In this document: in pieces, positions 46,770-57,979 of the stretch
Numbering within the stretch: position 1 is the first letter of the stretch
Layout of the letters: each line of letters opens with the position of its first letter
Origin: Loripinus fragilis
Lineage: Eukaryota; Mollusca; Bivalvia; Lucinida; Lucinidae
DNA length: 64,000 nucleotides
NCBI GenBank assembly: GCA_964019695.1
Contig: OZ026515.1
Location: 126,540,375 to 126,604,374, forward strand
Direction: 5' to 3'
The notes under the pieces: model-generated
The model's input: the letters and a program-made list of their open reading frames with translations, nothing else
Told to the model about the DNA's origin: nothing
Databases searched by the model: none
Translations under genes and position numbers: made by a program

Positions 46770-48958
46770 CAAGCCAAAATGATTTGACTTGATGATATTT
46801 CATTTTACTCTCGTAATACACATCTTTTACCCCCTCCATCTAAATCTTCTTTTAATCATTTTAAACGTGGTATCCAGGATTTTCATATGAACTATGTTTT
46901 GGTTCCAGCAGATAAAGCTGCTAACAATGTTGTAGTTGTTTGACGATTGTATTATATTAATACTCTTCAGCGTGAACTTGTTGACACTAATGCCTGTCAA
47001 CTGCAGCCTTCTTTAAGTGAGAGGGTGATTGTCGGTGGACATGGTTGTCATACAGCCCTACACTTCGGTGTCAAAGCTAAAGAAATCAAAACAAAGTTCC
47101 TACGTTGTACTGGTTACCTAAATTCCATAAAAACCATATAAAGCAAGATTTATTGCTAATTCTAGTTGTTCTTGTACGACAACAGAACTTTCTAAATTGT
47201 TAACATTGTGTCTTACAGCTGTTAAAAACATGTTATAAAGTATTGTGAAAAGGTATATGAGAGATCTGGTATAAACCTATTTTGGTTAATTAAAAATTCA
47301 GGAGAAATTTTGAGAAACTTAAAGCTAGAGATTTCAGTGCGACCAGTTTGTCTACTTATGACTTTTCTACTCTTTACACTACTATACCTCATAATTTAAT
47401 TAAAGATAAACTTATTGATCTTATTGAAAGAACCTTCCAGAGAGAAGGCTCTCCTCACCTTGCATGTAATGATAGAAATGCATTTTTTACTTCAGAAAAC
47501 CCTAAAAAATATCATGCATGGTCATGTCAAAATGTATGTGATGCGCTGACCTTTTTGTTGGACATTTTTACTCGATTTGGCACCAAGCTGTATAGCCAAG
47601 TAGTTGGGATTTCTATGGGCACTAATTGTGCTCCCCTGGTTGCAGATTTTTTCCTGTTTTTGTTATGAGAGGGACTTTATGATGTCTCTTTCTGATGATA
47701 ATCAGGCTGATGTTATTAAAGCGTTTAACACTACATCCAGATATTTGGACGCTATTTTAAACATTAATAATGTTTATTGTGACAATATGGTAAGTCATAT
47801 ATACCCTTCAGAGCTTCAACTTAATAAAGCCAATACCTCTGATACCGAAGCCGCATTTTTAGACTTACATTTGTCTATTTTTAATGATATTGTTTCTACC
47901 AAAATTTATGATAAACGTGACGACTTTGATTTTGAAATTGTCAATTTTCCATTTTAGATGGTGATGTTCCTCGCTCAACATCCTATGGAGTTTATCTCTC
48001 TCAACTCATCCGTTTTGCTAGAGCATCTAGCTATGTTGCTGACTTCAACACTCGCAATGAATTTTAACTCAGAAACTTCTTTAACAAGGCTTTCGGTATC
48101 ATAAACTTCGCAAAACCTTTTCTAAAGGGGTATGTGCATTAAGGGGCTATTTGGCCCCCTCTAGAGCCAAAAACTGAAAGTTGCTTTTCACCAATTTCAT
48201 CTTATTGGTTTGTTAGAAGAATAGCCCAAGTGTAAAATTCTGGCATTTATTTTACTTTTACCGGTTGCTATGGTAACCAAAACGGCCAACAAAATAGGCT
48301 TAAAATAGAGAAATTGCCATTTTAGGCCAAATTTGAGGCTTTTGGAGACCGATTTTGTAAGAATTAGATATCAGCACAAGCAAATACCAAAAAAAAACTT
48401 TTAATATATTGTGTGCCGTGATAATTCTCATCATCTGTTAAAATATTTTTTTGGTATTTGCTTGTGCTTTATATTAATTCCTCTGTTACATGTCTCAAAT
48501 TTGCTCCAAAATGGTCATTTTCCTATTTTCAGCCTTTTTTGGCGGCCATTTTTGTTACCATAACAACTGTAAAAGTCGAATCAGTACCAAACCTTTACAC
48601 TTTAGCAATTGTTCTAATAAACTAATAAGAAGAAACTTGTGAAGAGCAACTTTCATTTATTGACTTCATAGAGGGGCCAAAATAGCCTCTTAATGCACGT
48701 ACCCCTTTTATAGACGATGCTAGGATTTGATTTCTAAATACCAAGTTGGACTTAAATCTCTCTTGCGCCAAGGACTTTTGGAACCTGATTTAACTCAGAA
48801 ACTTCTTAAACAAGGCTATCGGTATCATAAACTTTGCAAAACCTTTTCTAAATTTTATAGACGATACTAGGATTTGATTTCTAAATTCCAAGTTGGACTT
48901 AAATCTCTCTTGCGCCAAGGACTTTCGGAATCTGATTTCTATGGTGACTTGGTGTATA
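46770..48958 (+). pseudogene. Penelope-like reverse transcriptase, plus copy, broken
   Basis: Order of recognisable parts: FNHFKRGIQDFHMNYVLVPA (46850), YYINTLQRELVDTN (46955), a frame at 47348-47668 with TYDFSTLYTTIPHNLI (motif A Asp) and SQVVGISMGTNCAPLVAD, then 47604-47957 with SRYLDAILNINN, then SQLIRFARASSYVADF and RYHKLRKTFSKFY. The catalytic YLDD box reads YLDA here, whereas the minus copy keeps YLDD. Several frameshifts and stops occur. A segment of about 150 bp (ACTCAGAAACTTCTT to GGAACCTGATTT) is tandemly duplicated (48066-48126 plus 48706-48792, and 48792-48935), and the first duplicate is split by the element at 48127-48705. The reverse transcriptase would copy RNA at a nicked target. 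Assignment to Penelope-like elements is from overall motif style and is tentative; no GIY-YIG nuclease is visible. Confidence 0.78.
48127..48705. mobile_element. Spy-like fold-back element between AAA and TTTT
   Basis: A 579-bp insertion whose arms (about 270 bp each) are inverted copies. The ends are GGGGTATGTGCATTAAGGGG and, reversed, GGGGTACGTGCATTAAGAGG. Further in, TGAAAGTTGCTTTTCACC and AGCACAAGCAAATACC are also mirrored. It sits in CTAAA / TTTTATAG, and the uninterrupted tandem copy at 48852-48862 reads CTAAATTTTATAG, so nothing was duplicated or lost. Precise insertion between AAA and TTT without target duplication is the published hallmark of Spy transposons. The element has no transposase and would depend on one elsewhere. 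Confidence 0.85.
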
Positions 48959-50880
48959 ACTTATCAATGCATCATCTCCTAAAACATATAAATCAAGATA
49001 TAACAAGGAGATAAAGCAAAGATAAGGACTCAACAGTAAATAAATTGAATACTGGAGCAAAAGAAGTCCAACAGGAAAACCCCCGTGGGCCAGACAAACA
49101 GCCAAAGCATCAGGCCCCTACCATCTCATCAATAGATAAGTCTTTAAGTCGGAACCATCATAGAGTCTGAAGTCCGACCCACCGGCGTGCAATTAAAGAG
49201 GAAAGCAAAGTTGCCAACCGTGATTGGGTTGACTACCAAGCATGCAGTCTGTTGCAATACATAAATGTTATAGCCAATTTTTTTATAATGGGAAATTATT
49301 TTAATGAACTGCTCTGAAAAATTATTAGAGCCAACAATCTTCTTCAATTTATACACCAAGTCACCATAGAGACCAGGTTCCGAAAGTCCCTGACGCAAGA
49401 GAGATTTAAGTCCAACTTGGAATTTAGAAATCAAATCAAAGTATCGTCTATAAAATTTTGAAAAAGTTTTGCGAAGTTTATGGTACCGAAAGCCTTGTTT
49501 AAGAAGTTTCAACAATTTGTTGCGAGTGTTGAAGTCAGCAACATAGCTAGATGCTCTAGGAAAACGAATGAGTTGAGAGATATAGACGCCATAGGATGTA
49601 GAATGAGGAACATCACCATCTTAATATGGGATATTGACAATTTCAAAATCAAAGTCGTCACGTTTATCATAAATTTTGGTAGAAACAATGTCATTAGAAA
49701 TTGACAAATGCAAGTCTAAAAATGCGGCTTTGGTATCAGAGGCATTGGCTTTATTCAGTTGGAGCTCTGAAGGGTATATTTGACTAACCATATTGTCAAA
49801 ATAAACATTATTAATATTTAGAATATCGTCCAAATATCTGGAAGTAGTGTTAAACGCATCAATAAATTCAGCCTGCTTATCATCAGAAAGAGACATCATA
49901 AAGTCCCTCTCATAACAAAACAGGATAAATCTGCAACCAGGGGAGCACAATTAGTGCCAATAGGAATCCCAACTACTTGTCTATAGAGCTTGGTGCCAAA
50001 TCGAATAAAAATGTTGTCCAACAAAAAGGTCAGCGCATCACATACATTTTGACACGACCATGCATGATATTTGTTTAGGTTTTTCTGAAGTAAAAAAATG
50101 CATCTCTGTCATTTATGCAAGGTGAGGAGAGCCTTCTCTCTGGAAGGTTCTTTCAATAAGATCAATAAGTTAATCTTTAATTAAATTATGCGGTAAAGTA
50201 GTGTAAAGAGTAGAACTATCATAAGTAGACAAACTTATCGCATTGAAATCTCTAGCTTTAAGTTTATCAAAAATTTCACTTGAATTTTTAATAGACCAAA
50301 ATAGGTTTTTACCAGATCTCTCATATACCTTTTCACAATATTTGATAACATGTTTTTAACAGCTGTAAGACATGAGGTTAACAATTTAGAAAGTTCTGTT
50401 GTCGTACAAGAACTAGAATTAGCAATAAATCTTGCTTTATATGGGTTTTTTTATGGAGTTTAGGTAACAAGTACAACGTAGGAATTTTGTCTTGATTTTC
50501 TTTAGCTTTGGCACCAAAATTTAGGGCTGTATGACAACCATGCCCATCAGCAATCACCCTCTCACTTAAAGAAGGCTGCAGTTTATAGGCATTAGTGTCA
50601 ACAAGCTCACGCTTAAGAGTATTAATATAATACAATCGTCAAACAACTACAACATTGTTAGCAGCTTTATCTGCTGGAACCAAAACATAGTTCATATGAA
50701 AATCCTGGATACCTCGTTTAAGATGACGAAAAGAAGATTTAGGTTTAGGGGGCAAAAGATGTGTATTACGAGAGTAAAATGAAATACGAGTATCAATTAT
50801 TTTAAAAATGTAAATCTTCCAATCCTTCAAGGCATCAACCTTTATTGCCTCAACCTTTTTGCCTCAACCACTTGATTAAA
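48959..50880 (-). pseudogene. Penelope-like reverse transcriptase, minus copy, broken
   Basis: Reading from 50830 downward: FRHLKRGIQDFHMNYVLVPA (50639-50830), then YYINTLKRELVDTN and TLYLLPKLHKK (50378-50635), a damaged motif A region near 50220, LFCYERDFMMSLSDD and SRYLDDILNINN (49621-49950), and RYHKLRKTFSKFYRRYFDLI with TACLVVNPITVGNFAF and CTPVGRTSDS (49144-49515). The catalytic YLDD is kept, but at least three frame breaks separate the pieces, for example a missing base after GTNCAP near 49940. From 49140 to 48959 follows its 3' untranslated part, shared with 40625-40745. Its 3' end abuts the truncated end of the plus copy, giving a tail-to-tail pair. The family assignment is tentative, as for the plus copy. 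Confidence 0.78.
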
Positions 50881-50966
50881 CCTATTGCGGGCTCTCGTAC
50901 TAGAAGCCTAGTACATGCGAGCGGAATAATCTTTTTTAATTAGAACAGAATCTAGGGTGAAGATGT

Positions 50967-51287
50967 ACCAGTAAAATGCATTTAACCCCCCCCCCCCCAT
51001 GACTTAAGCTCCTGACCGTTCTAAGTTGGTCGTACTGTTGATGTCGATTCATTTTTTATTTTGCTCCCATTGTGGGGGTTCTGTGTTTGTTCTTTGTTTT
51101 TATATGCAATACTTAATGTCTTTTATAGTTTTGCAATCATTTTGATGGGGAAGAGAGAGGGCTGGTTGTTTTACTTTCAATTGTCTTCCTGGTGTTATGT
51201 GTATGTTATTATTCTGTGCCGTGGGTTGGTCTGCAGTAAGTGATTGTACATGTAGTATTTCCTGGTGCTACTCACTTTTTATGTATC
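50967..51287 (+). repeat. T-rich dispersed family, copy 3
   Basis: CCAGTAAAATGCATTTAA, a C-run of about 14, CTCCTGACCGTTCTAA, CATTGTGGGGGTTCTG, GATGGGGAAGAGAGAGG, TGTCTTCCTGGTG and AGTATTTCCTGGTGCTACTC, in the same order as 9926-10216. Confidence 0.83.
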
Positions 51288-51382
51288 ACATATCCAAGCA
51301 GCAAATGGTCATGCGAGCCTGTGCAAACGCACAGTTTCAACAGAGCTTTTGCTGTTCGAGTATCCAGAATATGACGACTATG

Positions 51383-51592
51383 ATGCGGATCCAGAGGGGG
51401 TTAAGGGGGTTCTCTTGAATGAACCCCACTCCCCGCCCCCAGTTTATAAAAATTATATAAAAATGAAATAATTTGGTCTCGGTGATACCAAATTATTTCA
51501 TTTTCATGGGATATTTAAGAAAAATGATATAAAATAATCAAAACGAACCCCATACCTTTAAACATATGAACCCTCTTTCTAGAAATCACGGA
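51383..51592. repeat. GGATCC-ended element with an 18-bp perfect hairpin
   Basis: TGCGGATCCAGAG at 51382 and ACGGATCCGCCC at 51585 face each other. Inside, AAAATGAAATAATTTGGT (51460-51477) pairs perfectly with ACCAAATTATTTCATTTT (51487-51504) around 9 bases. Confidence 0.75.
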
Positions 51593-52518
51593 TCCGCCCT
51601 AGGACTAGGGCCACATATAAGGAATCTAGTCCCATTATATAGATGAGCACGAATGTTATATTAGCACGAATGTTGAATATGCGATGGTCGCCATTATCAC
51701 AAGACCCGCATATAGGTATAAATAGGCATGAATATGCAACAAGAGATGTGGTAACTCGGTTATAACGTTGTTTTTTTTTCATTCGATACAAAATGCTGCA
51801 CACTGTAAAAGAACGTGTAAGCTAACGCAAAAAAGGGTGGCTGCCACCATTTTTGTTGTAACTTTTGGCCAGTTATTTCTCCAGTGATAACTGTGAAACA
51901 TTTCAACCTGTTATTGATGTAGTTATTCTCGGGATCAATACAATCGAACATACAATGGCTTTTAAAGCAGTCGAAAGGTTACACCAAGTTCCGTTGCGAT
52001 TTAGCTGCCGCCAAATTTGCTCTAAATGTTTCACATTTTAACAGTGAACTAATAGTTTGCAGTGACACGGGGCTATCAGTAGCTGAGTAGGGCCTTCTTA
52101 ACGTGTCCCCGTACTTACCATTTTCTTCTTAGCAGACGGAAATGGAATTCATTGATATAATGCTGACGGGAAAAAGAAACGCGCGCGACAACCACAAGCT
52201 GCACCAGAATTTGTCGATTTGTTTACCAGGTACATGTATGTTGGCTAATATACATGTAAATGTTTTAACTGCTGTCACTATTTTTTTTTCCTTATTAGTA
52301 ATTTATCGCAAATTTTAGATGTGGCGTTTCTTTTGTCCATCAGTATACGGTGTATCATTTAGCACATTTTTACCCTATGGAATCTTCGATCCTGCATTTT
52401 ATCATCAAAATTCATCTATATGATATATCCAGTATTTCCTTCACTTATTAAACTATTTTTGTCAGACAAATAGTAGACCCTGGTTGGGTCTGCAATGTTT
52501 TGTTGGACGAAAGGCATT
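51593..52518. other. AT-rich intergenic, nothing recognised
   Basis: ORFs at 51579-51803 and 51760-51951 (minus) have no motif. Confidence 0.45.
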
Positions 52519-52607
52519 TATGTAGTGCTGTTCTTTCTTGTACGTATTTTGGTGAGAATTCATTTGAAAATGAATATCCACCAAAATGCGTACAAGAAGG
52601 AACAGTA
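52519..52607. repeat. Fold-back repeat, arms of about 40 bp
   Basis: TTCTTGTACGTATTTTGG on the left is mirrored by CCAAAATGCGTACAAGAA on the right, with AATTCATTT and AAATGAATA nearer the centre and GTAGTGCTGTT and AACAGTACTA at the outer edges. Confidence 0.8.
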
Positions 52608-52811
52608 CTAGTTCGTTTTCAATATTGTGGTAATATTTCAAATTACAGAGATTCATATACAGCAAGAAGATTTGCTTTTATCACAAAACCATTATCCTGA
52701 TCACTATTCAAGATAAAACACACGCTATGAATTGCTTATATCTTCTAATGTGTATCTATATCTATAATGAGTCGCTTGATTAAAATGAGCTTGGAAACTC
52801 CAAATGGTGTT

Positions 52812-52931
52812 CAGTCAGTAGCTGAACAATCATAGAATACTCAAGCGACTCGCAAAGGCTCTGATCAGACTGCGCGTATGCGCAGGCTGATCTGAGGCTT
52901 TGCTGGTCGCATATACAACATTGTTGGAAAT
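52812..52931 (-). repeat. Dispersed hairpin-bearing repeat, copy 2
   Basis: The reverse of 7105-7213, including the inner hairpin TGATCAGACTGCGCG/CGCAGGCTGATC at 52862-52894. Confidence 0.75.
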
Positions 52932-53053
52932 CTCATGCACTGGCTCAAATGGTAAACAACAGCCTTCCAGATCAAACCTCCACGAAACATTATCAAATTG
53001 AAATTGAGTTAGTATCCAACAAAATGTACAAGTTGGCATGTGCGCCAATCAAA

Positions 53054-53192
53054 GACTCAGACCAGCCTGTGCATCCGCGCAGTCTGATCTGAGTCCTCGA
53101 TGGGCGCTATGTGGGTATTAGCAAGGGTCCAACGTTTCTTCAGTCGGAAAACCGAGACTCTTGATCAGACTGAGCGGATGTGCAGACTGATT
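53054..53192. repeat. Two more GATCAGACTGC hairpins
   Basis: GACTCAGACCAGCCTGTGC pairs with GCGCAGTCTGATCTGAGTC (53054-53095). TGATCAGACTGAGCGG and TGTGCAGACTGATTTGA follow at 53162-53192. Confidence 0.75.
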
Positions 53193-53704
53193 TGAATCGT
53201 AGCTTTACGCACTTGCCAAATTGTATCTTATGACGGATACATTGTACCAGCTCGATAATTCCATCAGTTTATACAGCATCTGTAACGTCCTAGCCTTGTC
53301 AGCACAGATGGTGCTTCTCAAATATTGCAACATGAAAATAGCTGTAATGATGCTGCGTGTCATAAGATAATGATTTGTCAAGTCAAACTTAAGCCATGCG
53401 TGCGTAACTACATGTAGTGGGATTAGCTTCTTTTACTTTTCTACCTTTTGTGTGCGTATGGTGAAACGGTGATGAAGAGACTGTGCGCATGAAGATGCTC
53501 GCCTAGGCATTCCAAGGCCGCAATTGGTGATAGATGGTGATAGATCAATTTTACATATGAGCTGGCGCAAATATATTCTACTCACAGATTAAGTCTGTCA
53601 GATTTTGTCTTTTATCCAATTATTTTGTTTTCTGCCGTTATGTTTGCCAATGTAAACAATCTAAGAAAAATTGGAGAGACCTAGCCAGCCAGCTAAGAGT
53701 CTCT
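53193..53704. other. Intergenic, nothing recognised
   Basis: No gene or strong repeat seen. Confidence 0.45.
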
Positions 53705-53757
53705 GGCCACTTACGGCCCTCCAACGAAACGCCGTTTCGCTGACGGGCCGATAATGG
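53705..53757. repeat. GGCC palindrome family, shortened copy 4
   Basis: GGCCACTTACGGCCCTCC, AACGAAACGCC and GTTTCGCTGACGGGCC, GATAATGG. The central AATGG part of the other copies is missing. Confidence 0.75.
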
Positions 53758-54100
53758 AACGCTTTTAGATTGACTACAAAGCTTGAACAAGCAGACTAGG
53801 CTCGATGTAACAGTGTACTGGATCTAATTGTCAAGATTCCACGTGAAAAAGAAATGTAGTACATGTACTTGGCAAAAGGTAACACTACAATGTATTACAA
53901 ATTACACCTTACCGCTTAATGCAGGCCAAACGTATTGCAGAATGCCCCAAAAGAGCATTCTGCATTACTTTCGACCTTCATTAAGCTACCATTTGCCATT
54001 AAGATCTTTGTTTTTTCTATTTTTGAATGGCCGTTTTACACAGGTTTTACTGTATAATCTACCGATTATAAAGTCTCCCAAACCAGCCCCAATATGGGTT

Positions 54101-54590
54101 GGGATCTGAACGAATTCCAAGATAGAAGGCCTTTAATGTAGTGAACCGGTGGGGCATTCATTGGCACGCCAGTTGGGGCTTCCATGGCGGTGCTATTGAA
54201 TGCGTCTTGCCATAAGAAACATAAATATATATATGGTTTATGGGTGGGATCTGAACGGTTTCCGAGATATTAAGGTTTTTATGAAGTGAACAGGGTGGAG
54301 CATGGTTATGCAAGACACTGGGGACATCCTGGTCAGTGTTATTGAGTGCGTCTTATCACAAGGAATACCAAGATATATGGCGTAGGCGTCGGGACCTGAA
54401 CAGTTCCCAAGATATAAAGGCTTTTATGAAGTGAATGGGGTGTGCATGCCCGGGCACGCCACTGTGGACTTCCCAGTCAGTGTTACTGGATGCCTCTTAT
54501 CATAAGAAACGTTAATATATAGCTTAAGGGTGTGGATCTAAACGGTTTCTGAGATATTTAGGACTTTAAGAGTTGGTTGGGCCTGGACAT
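54101..54590. repeat. 145-bp tandem repeat, about 3.4 copies
   Basis: Units start GGGATCTGAACG near 54101, 54245, 54391 and 54533, spaced 144, 146 and 142 bp. Each continues with AGATATTAAGG-like, TGAAGTGAA, GGCACGCCA-like, CAGTGTTATTG and CTTATCA words. Divergence is moderate. Confidence 0.88.
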
Positions 54591-54990
54591 GCCTCCAGGC
54601 CAGCCCTTGAGTCCGGGATTTCAAAGTTCAAACTTTCGTGTAAAACTATATATCAATATTTATCAAATAAAAAAAATCAGAGTAATCCCTTCAGTAGTTA
54701 GTGAGAAATAGTCTGGACAAAATTTTGGCAGTTTTGGGCACGCCCGTGCTTTAGAGTCTGACATTTTGATTTTTGAAACCCTGTTGCACAACTTCACATC
54801 CATATCTACCATATTCCCTAATTTCAGACCAATCCGTTCAGTGTTTACTGGGAACTCGTTTGGACAAGATTTGGGCGAAAAGCAAAAGAAATGGAAGAAA
54901 TGGAAGAATAATAATAAGAAGAAACGGAGCAAATAGCAATGTCTCCCCACTTCGTTTGGAAGACTTAAATATACAACAATAGAATCACCA
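54591..54990 (+). repeat. Dispersed repeat with A/G-rich 3' tract
   Basis: It ends in a GAAATGGAAGAA, AATAATAAGAAGAAACGGAG tract followed by CAATGTCTCCCCACTTCG, a terminal arrangement I recall from short repeats in marine invertebrates. CAGTAGTTAGTGAGAAATAG near 54691 and CAGTGTTTACTGGGAACTCG near 54839 look like two copies of one segment. Confidence 0.5.
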
Positions 54991-56923
54991 CCTGCGTAGG
55001 ACATCAGGAGGGCGGGGGGGGGGGGCTTAAATGAATTATACTGGCCAAATATTTGCCCTACTTATTTAACAGAGAATAACTTAAGTAATAATAGATAGTT
55101 CAGGGAAAACAATATTTACATGATTGTATCATTTAGGAAACGCTTGTCTCAAGTTGTTTTAGAAGGAAAGTTGGTGTAAGCTTACGTGTACGCCTACCTC
55201 TTTTATAAATTTACACTTATCTTTATAGTAAACAGAACACGTTTCGGCGGTATACTGCGCTGAAACATGCAGATTTCGTATATGACTTCTGACATCATTT
55301 AAAATTAATTTATTTTTAATCATATTAATACACTCAGCAAAATTTCAAAATTGTCACCTTACATTTTTACTCTAGTTTTGAAAGGAGATTCCGTTAAACG
55401 AAATTCATGCTTCTATAAATAAACCAACAAGGCTTTACCAAGACTCTGCAGGTCATTTCATCAACAAATGACTGGTACCTCTTGCACAGACGATGCTAGA
55501 GTAAAAGTACCCTGATTTCAAAAATGTCACAATTTTTCCACAATATAAAATATTCCACAGAGACGCTATCCATTTGGAGTTTTGCTTGTTTGAAGATGTT
55601 TCCTACTGCTGAGATTTAAGACGAACACGCTTTAAATGATTTGCTTCATTCGGACATCTCGTTTCCATTACGTAATAGCATGAAGACAAACACTGTCAGC
55701 AGCTAAATCATAGAAATTCAGCTGTACGCATGCAGTTTACATAGGAAGTTCGCACTGCTCTGTACGCCCTATTATCTGCGACACGGCATTGAAATTTCCT
55801 GAGATTATTCATTACCACTAGACGTCACCGTTCTAGTTTGGAAATTGGGAAAAATGCAAAGTACTGTCATAATGATTTTTTAAAGTTTTGCACCCAAACG
55901 GAAGTGCACAGCAGCAGTAAAATGTTTGTCTTCATAAAATGGACGAATCATGTTCTATTCTGTTTGGCCTATTTTGTTCAGATAAAATAAAATGCATGCA
56001 ACAATTTAGCATGAGTTAGCACGAGTTACTGATGAAGTTCAAAAATCACGAAAAAAGTGATATTTAGAAAAAAATGCGTAAAAAATCGTCTTTAGTCAAA
56101 AATTCAAGTGTTTTGATGTTTTTTGAAATCGGAACACCCGGTTAATTACCAAATGCACTTAAATTTGATGTAAAAATTCACTCAAAACCATTTTTTATCT
56201 AAAAAGCATAATTTATTTTTTGCATTTTTAATAAAAAAAACTATGAATTGAAAGGCAACTTTTCTGAAAGACCGTTAAATTTTTGCCCATTAAACAGCAC
56301 ATATTTAGGCAAAAATCCAGTTCAATAATTGTAGCGCTTGATCAGAAATAGTGAGTTTAAAAAGTGACAAATTAAAAATTTTGTTAAGTGTATATTTAAA
56401 TTAAATAGTATAATGGACTAACAGGGGATCAGAAATATTATGCAATAGGGACATATGTCCGCCTTGTTGTTGTTGTTGTTGTTGCTGTTTGATTACTTTG
56501 CGTTTTGGGGAGGCGGAGGGGTAGGAATATTTTTAGTGTGGGGGGTTCCAGGTGATAGTATTGATCAGAACATACTTTGAGAAGGTGAATACCTCTGTAT
56601 TAAGAATACATTTTCGCGAAGAAACATTTGATACTTTGTCTGATGCTTAAGGACATTCTCTTCAACTTCATCCACTGGTTTTGAAAAAAAAGGACAATTT
56701 TGGCCAAACTGAATCATAGAAAAGCCTGACAGATTCCTGGGTCCTCCATTGTCACTTTTCTTATTCACGATTTGAACATTTTTATACCCTTAAATCGTCG
56801 AACATTCGTCGTGTCAACCCACGTTTTACGATTCCCTAGGGCTATAATTGCTCTAAAATATCAACGCTTCAAGCCCCTGTGCATTTTAGGTAAAATTGGA
56901 AACCCTGTCACAAGAAACGATTG
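54991..56923. other. AT-rich intergenic with TTG microsatellite
   Basis: A G-run of about 13 lies at 55014-55026, and TTG is repeated about seven times at 56463-56487. Long A/T-rich text without a recognisable gene fills the rest. Confidence 0.5.
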
Positions 56924-57979
56924 ATAGTGGGGCAGATATGTGAAAAAATCGTGCACTTTATGATAAAAGCATGAAACTTGGTACATGGCCAGATTAGTAA
57001 TTATCAAAATTTCTGAGGGTCAGTGCCAAGCCAGAAATGCACCTTGACGGCCGCCATCTTGAATTTCAAAATGGCGACCTATTTTCATGTAATGCCTGTT
57101 ACGTTGGGTATCATTTTGCAATAAACTTTTATTTAAAGCTTGTCCAAGTGTGAATTTTAATAAAAGAACATTTGTAATTATCTGAAATCACATATAGATT
57201 GGCATATTATCCAAGATGGTGGCCATTTTATAAGATGGCCGCCATTTTCATATGTTACATCAAGCTTGCTTTATGAAAACATCAAAGAATGAACTTATTT
57301 CAGATTATTGCATCAAATTCAAGTTGTTCCAAGCATAGAAAGGCTCAAAATGTGACTTTGTTATTTGTGAATAATTTATAGGAGAGCTTTGATACAATAT
57401 GGCATCCAAAATGGCTGCCAAAGAAGAATGATTTTCTGGTTTTCGTTTTTTATACATTAATATATCATTGAGATTTGTATGAGTGAAATTTGCTTTAGTA
57501 GCAATGAATGTTCGTTTCTTATATATAATATGTAATTTTGAAATTTTCTCAACTGTTAATTCAAGCACGGCATCCAAGATGGCCGCCAAATAGTAAAATC
57601 CTATTTATTGGTAATTTTTGCTGTTCTTTCTAAATAAATCTATAATTTTTTGCTATTAGGCGTTTTCGAAATCACAAGCTAGGATGTATAATGCTAGTGA
57701 ACTGTTCATAACCAAGGATGTAATTGAAATATACACTCAACAAAAACAAAACCATAAATGCATGTTTATTACTACCTGTCTTGAGCCAAGGGCAGCAGAT
57801 GATCATAAGGTTAAGAAGTTTACGTAGTTTTTTTCCATGTGCATTTGCAATGTATGACTGCAGGCATCTCGAGGATGTCTCTAGCGTAGAGAATGTCCAT
57901 ATGGTTACAGATCTCCTACCTCATGTTTTATCAGGTGCTATCACCTCCATCTTCCATCATTAAGTAGTGTTGTGCCACA

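Noticed and set aside
52500..52700. 66-codon frames on both strands
   Set aside because: They are produced by the fold-back repeat at 52519-52607.
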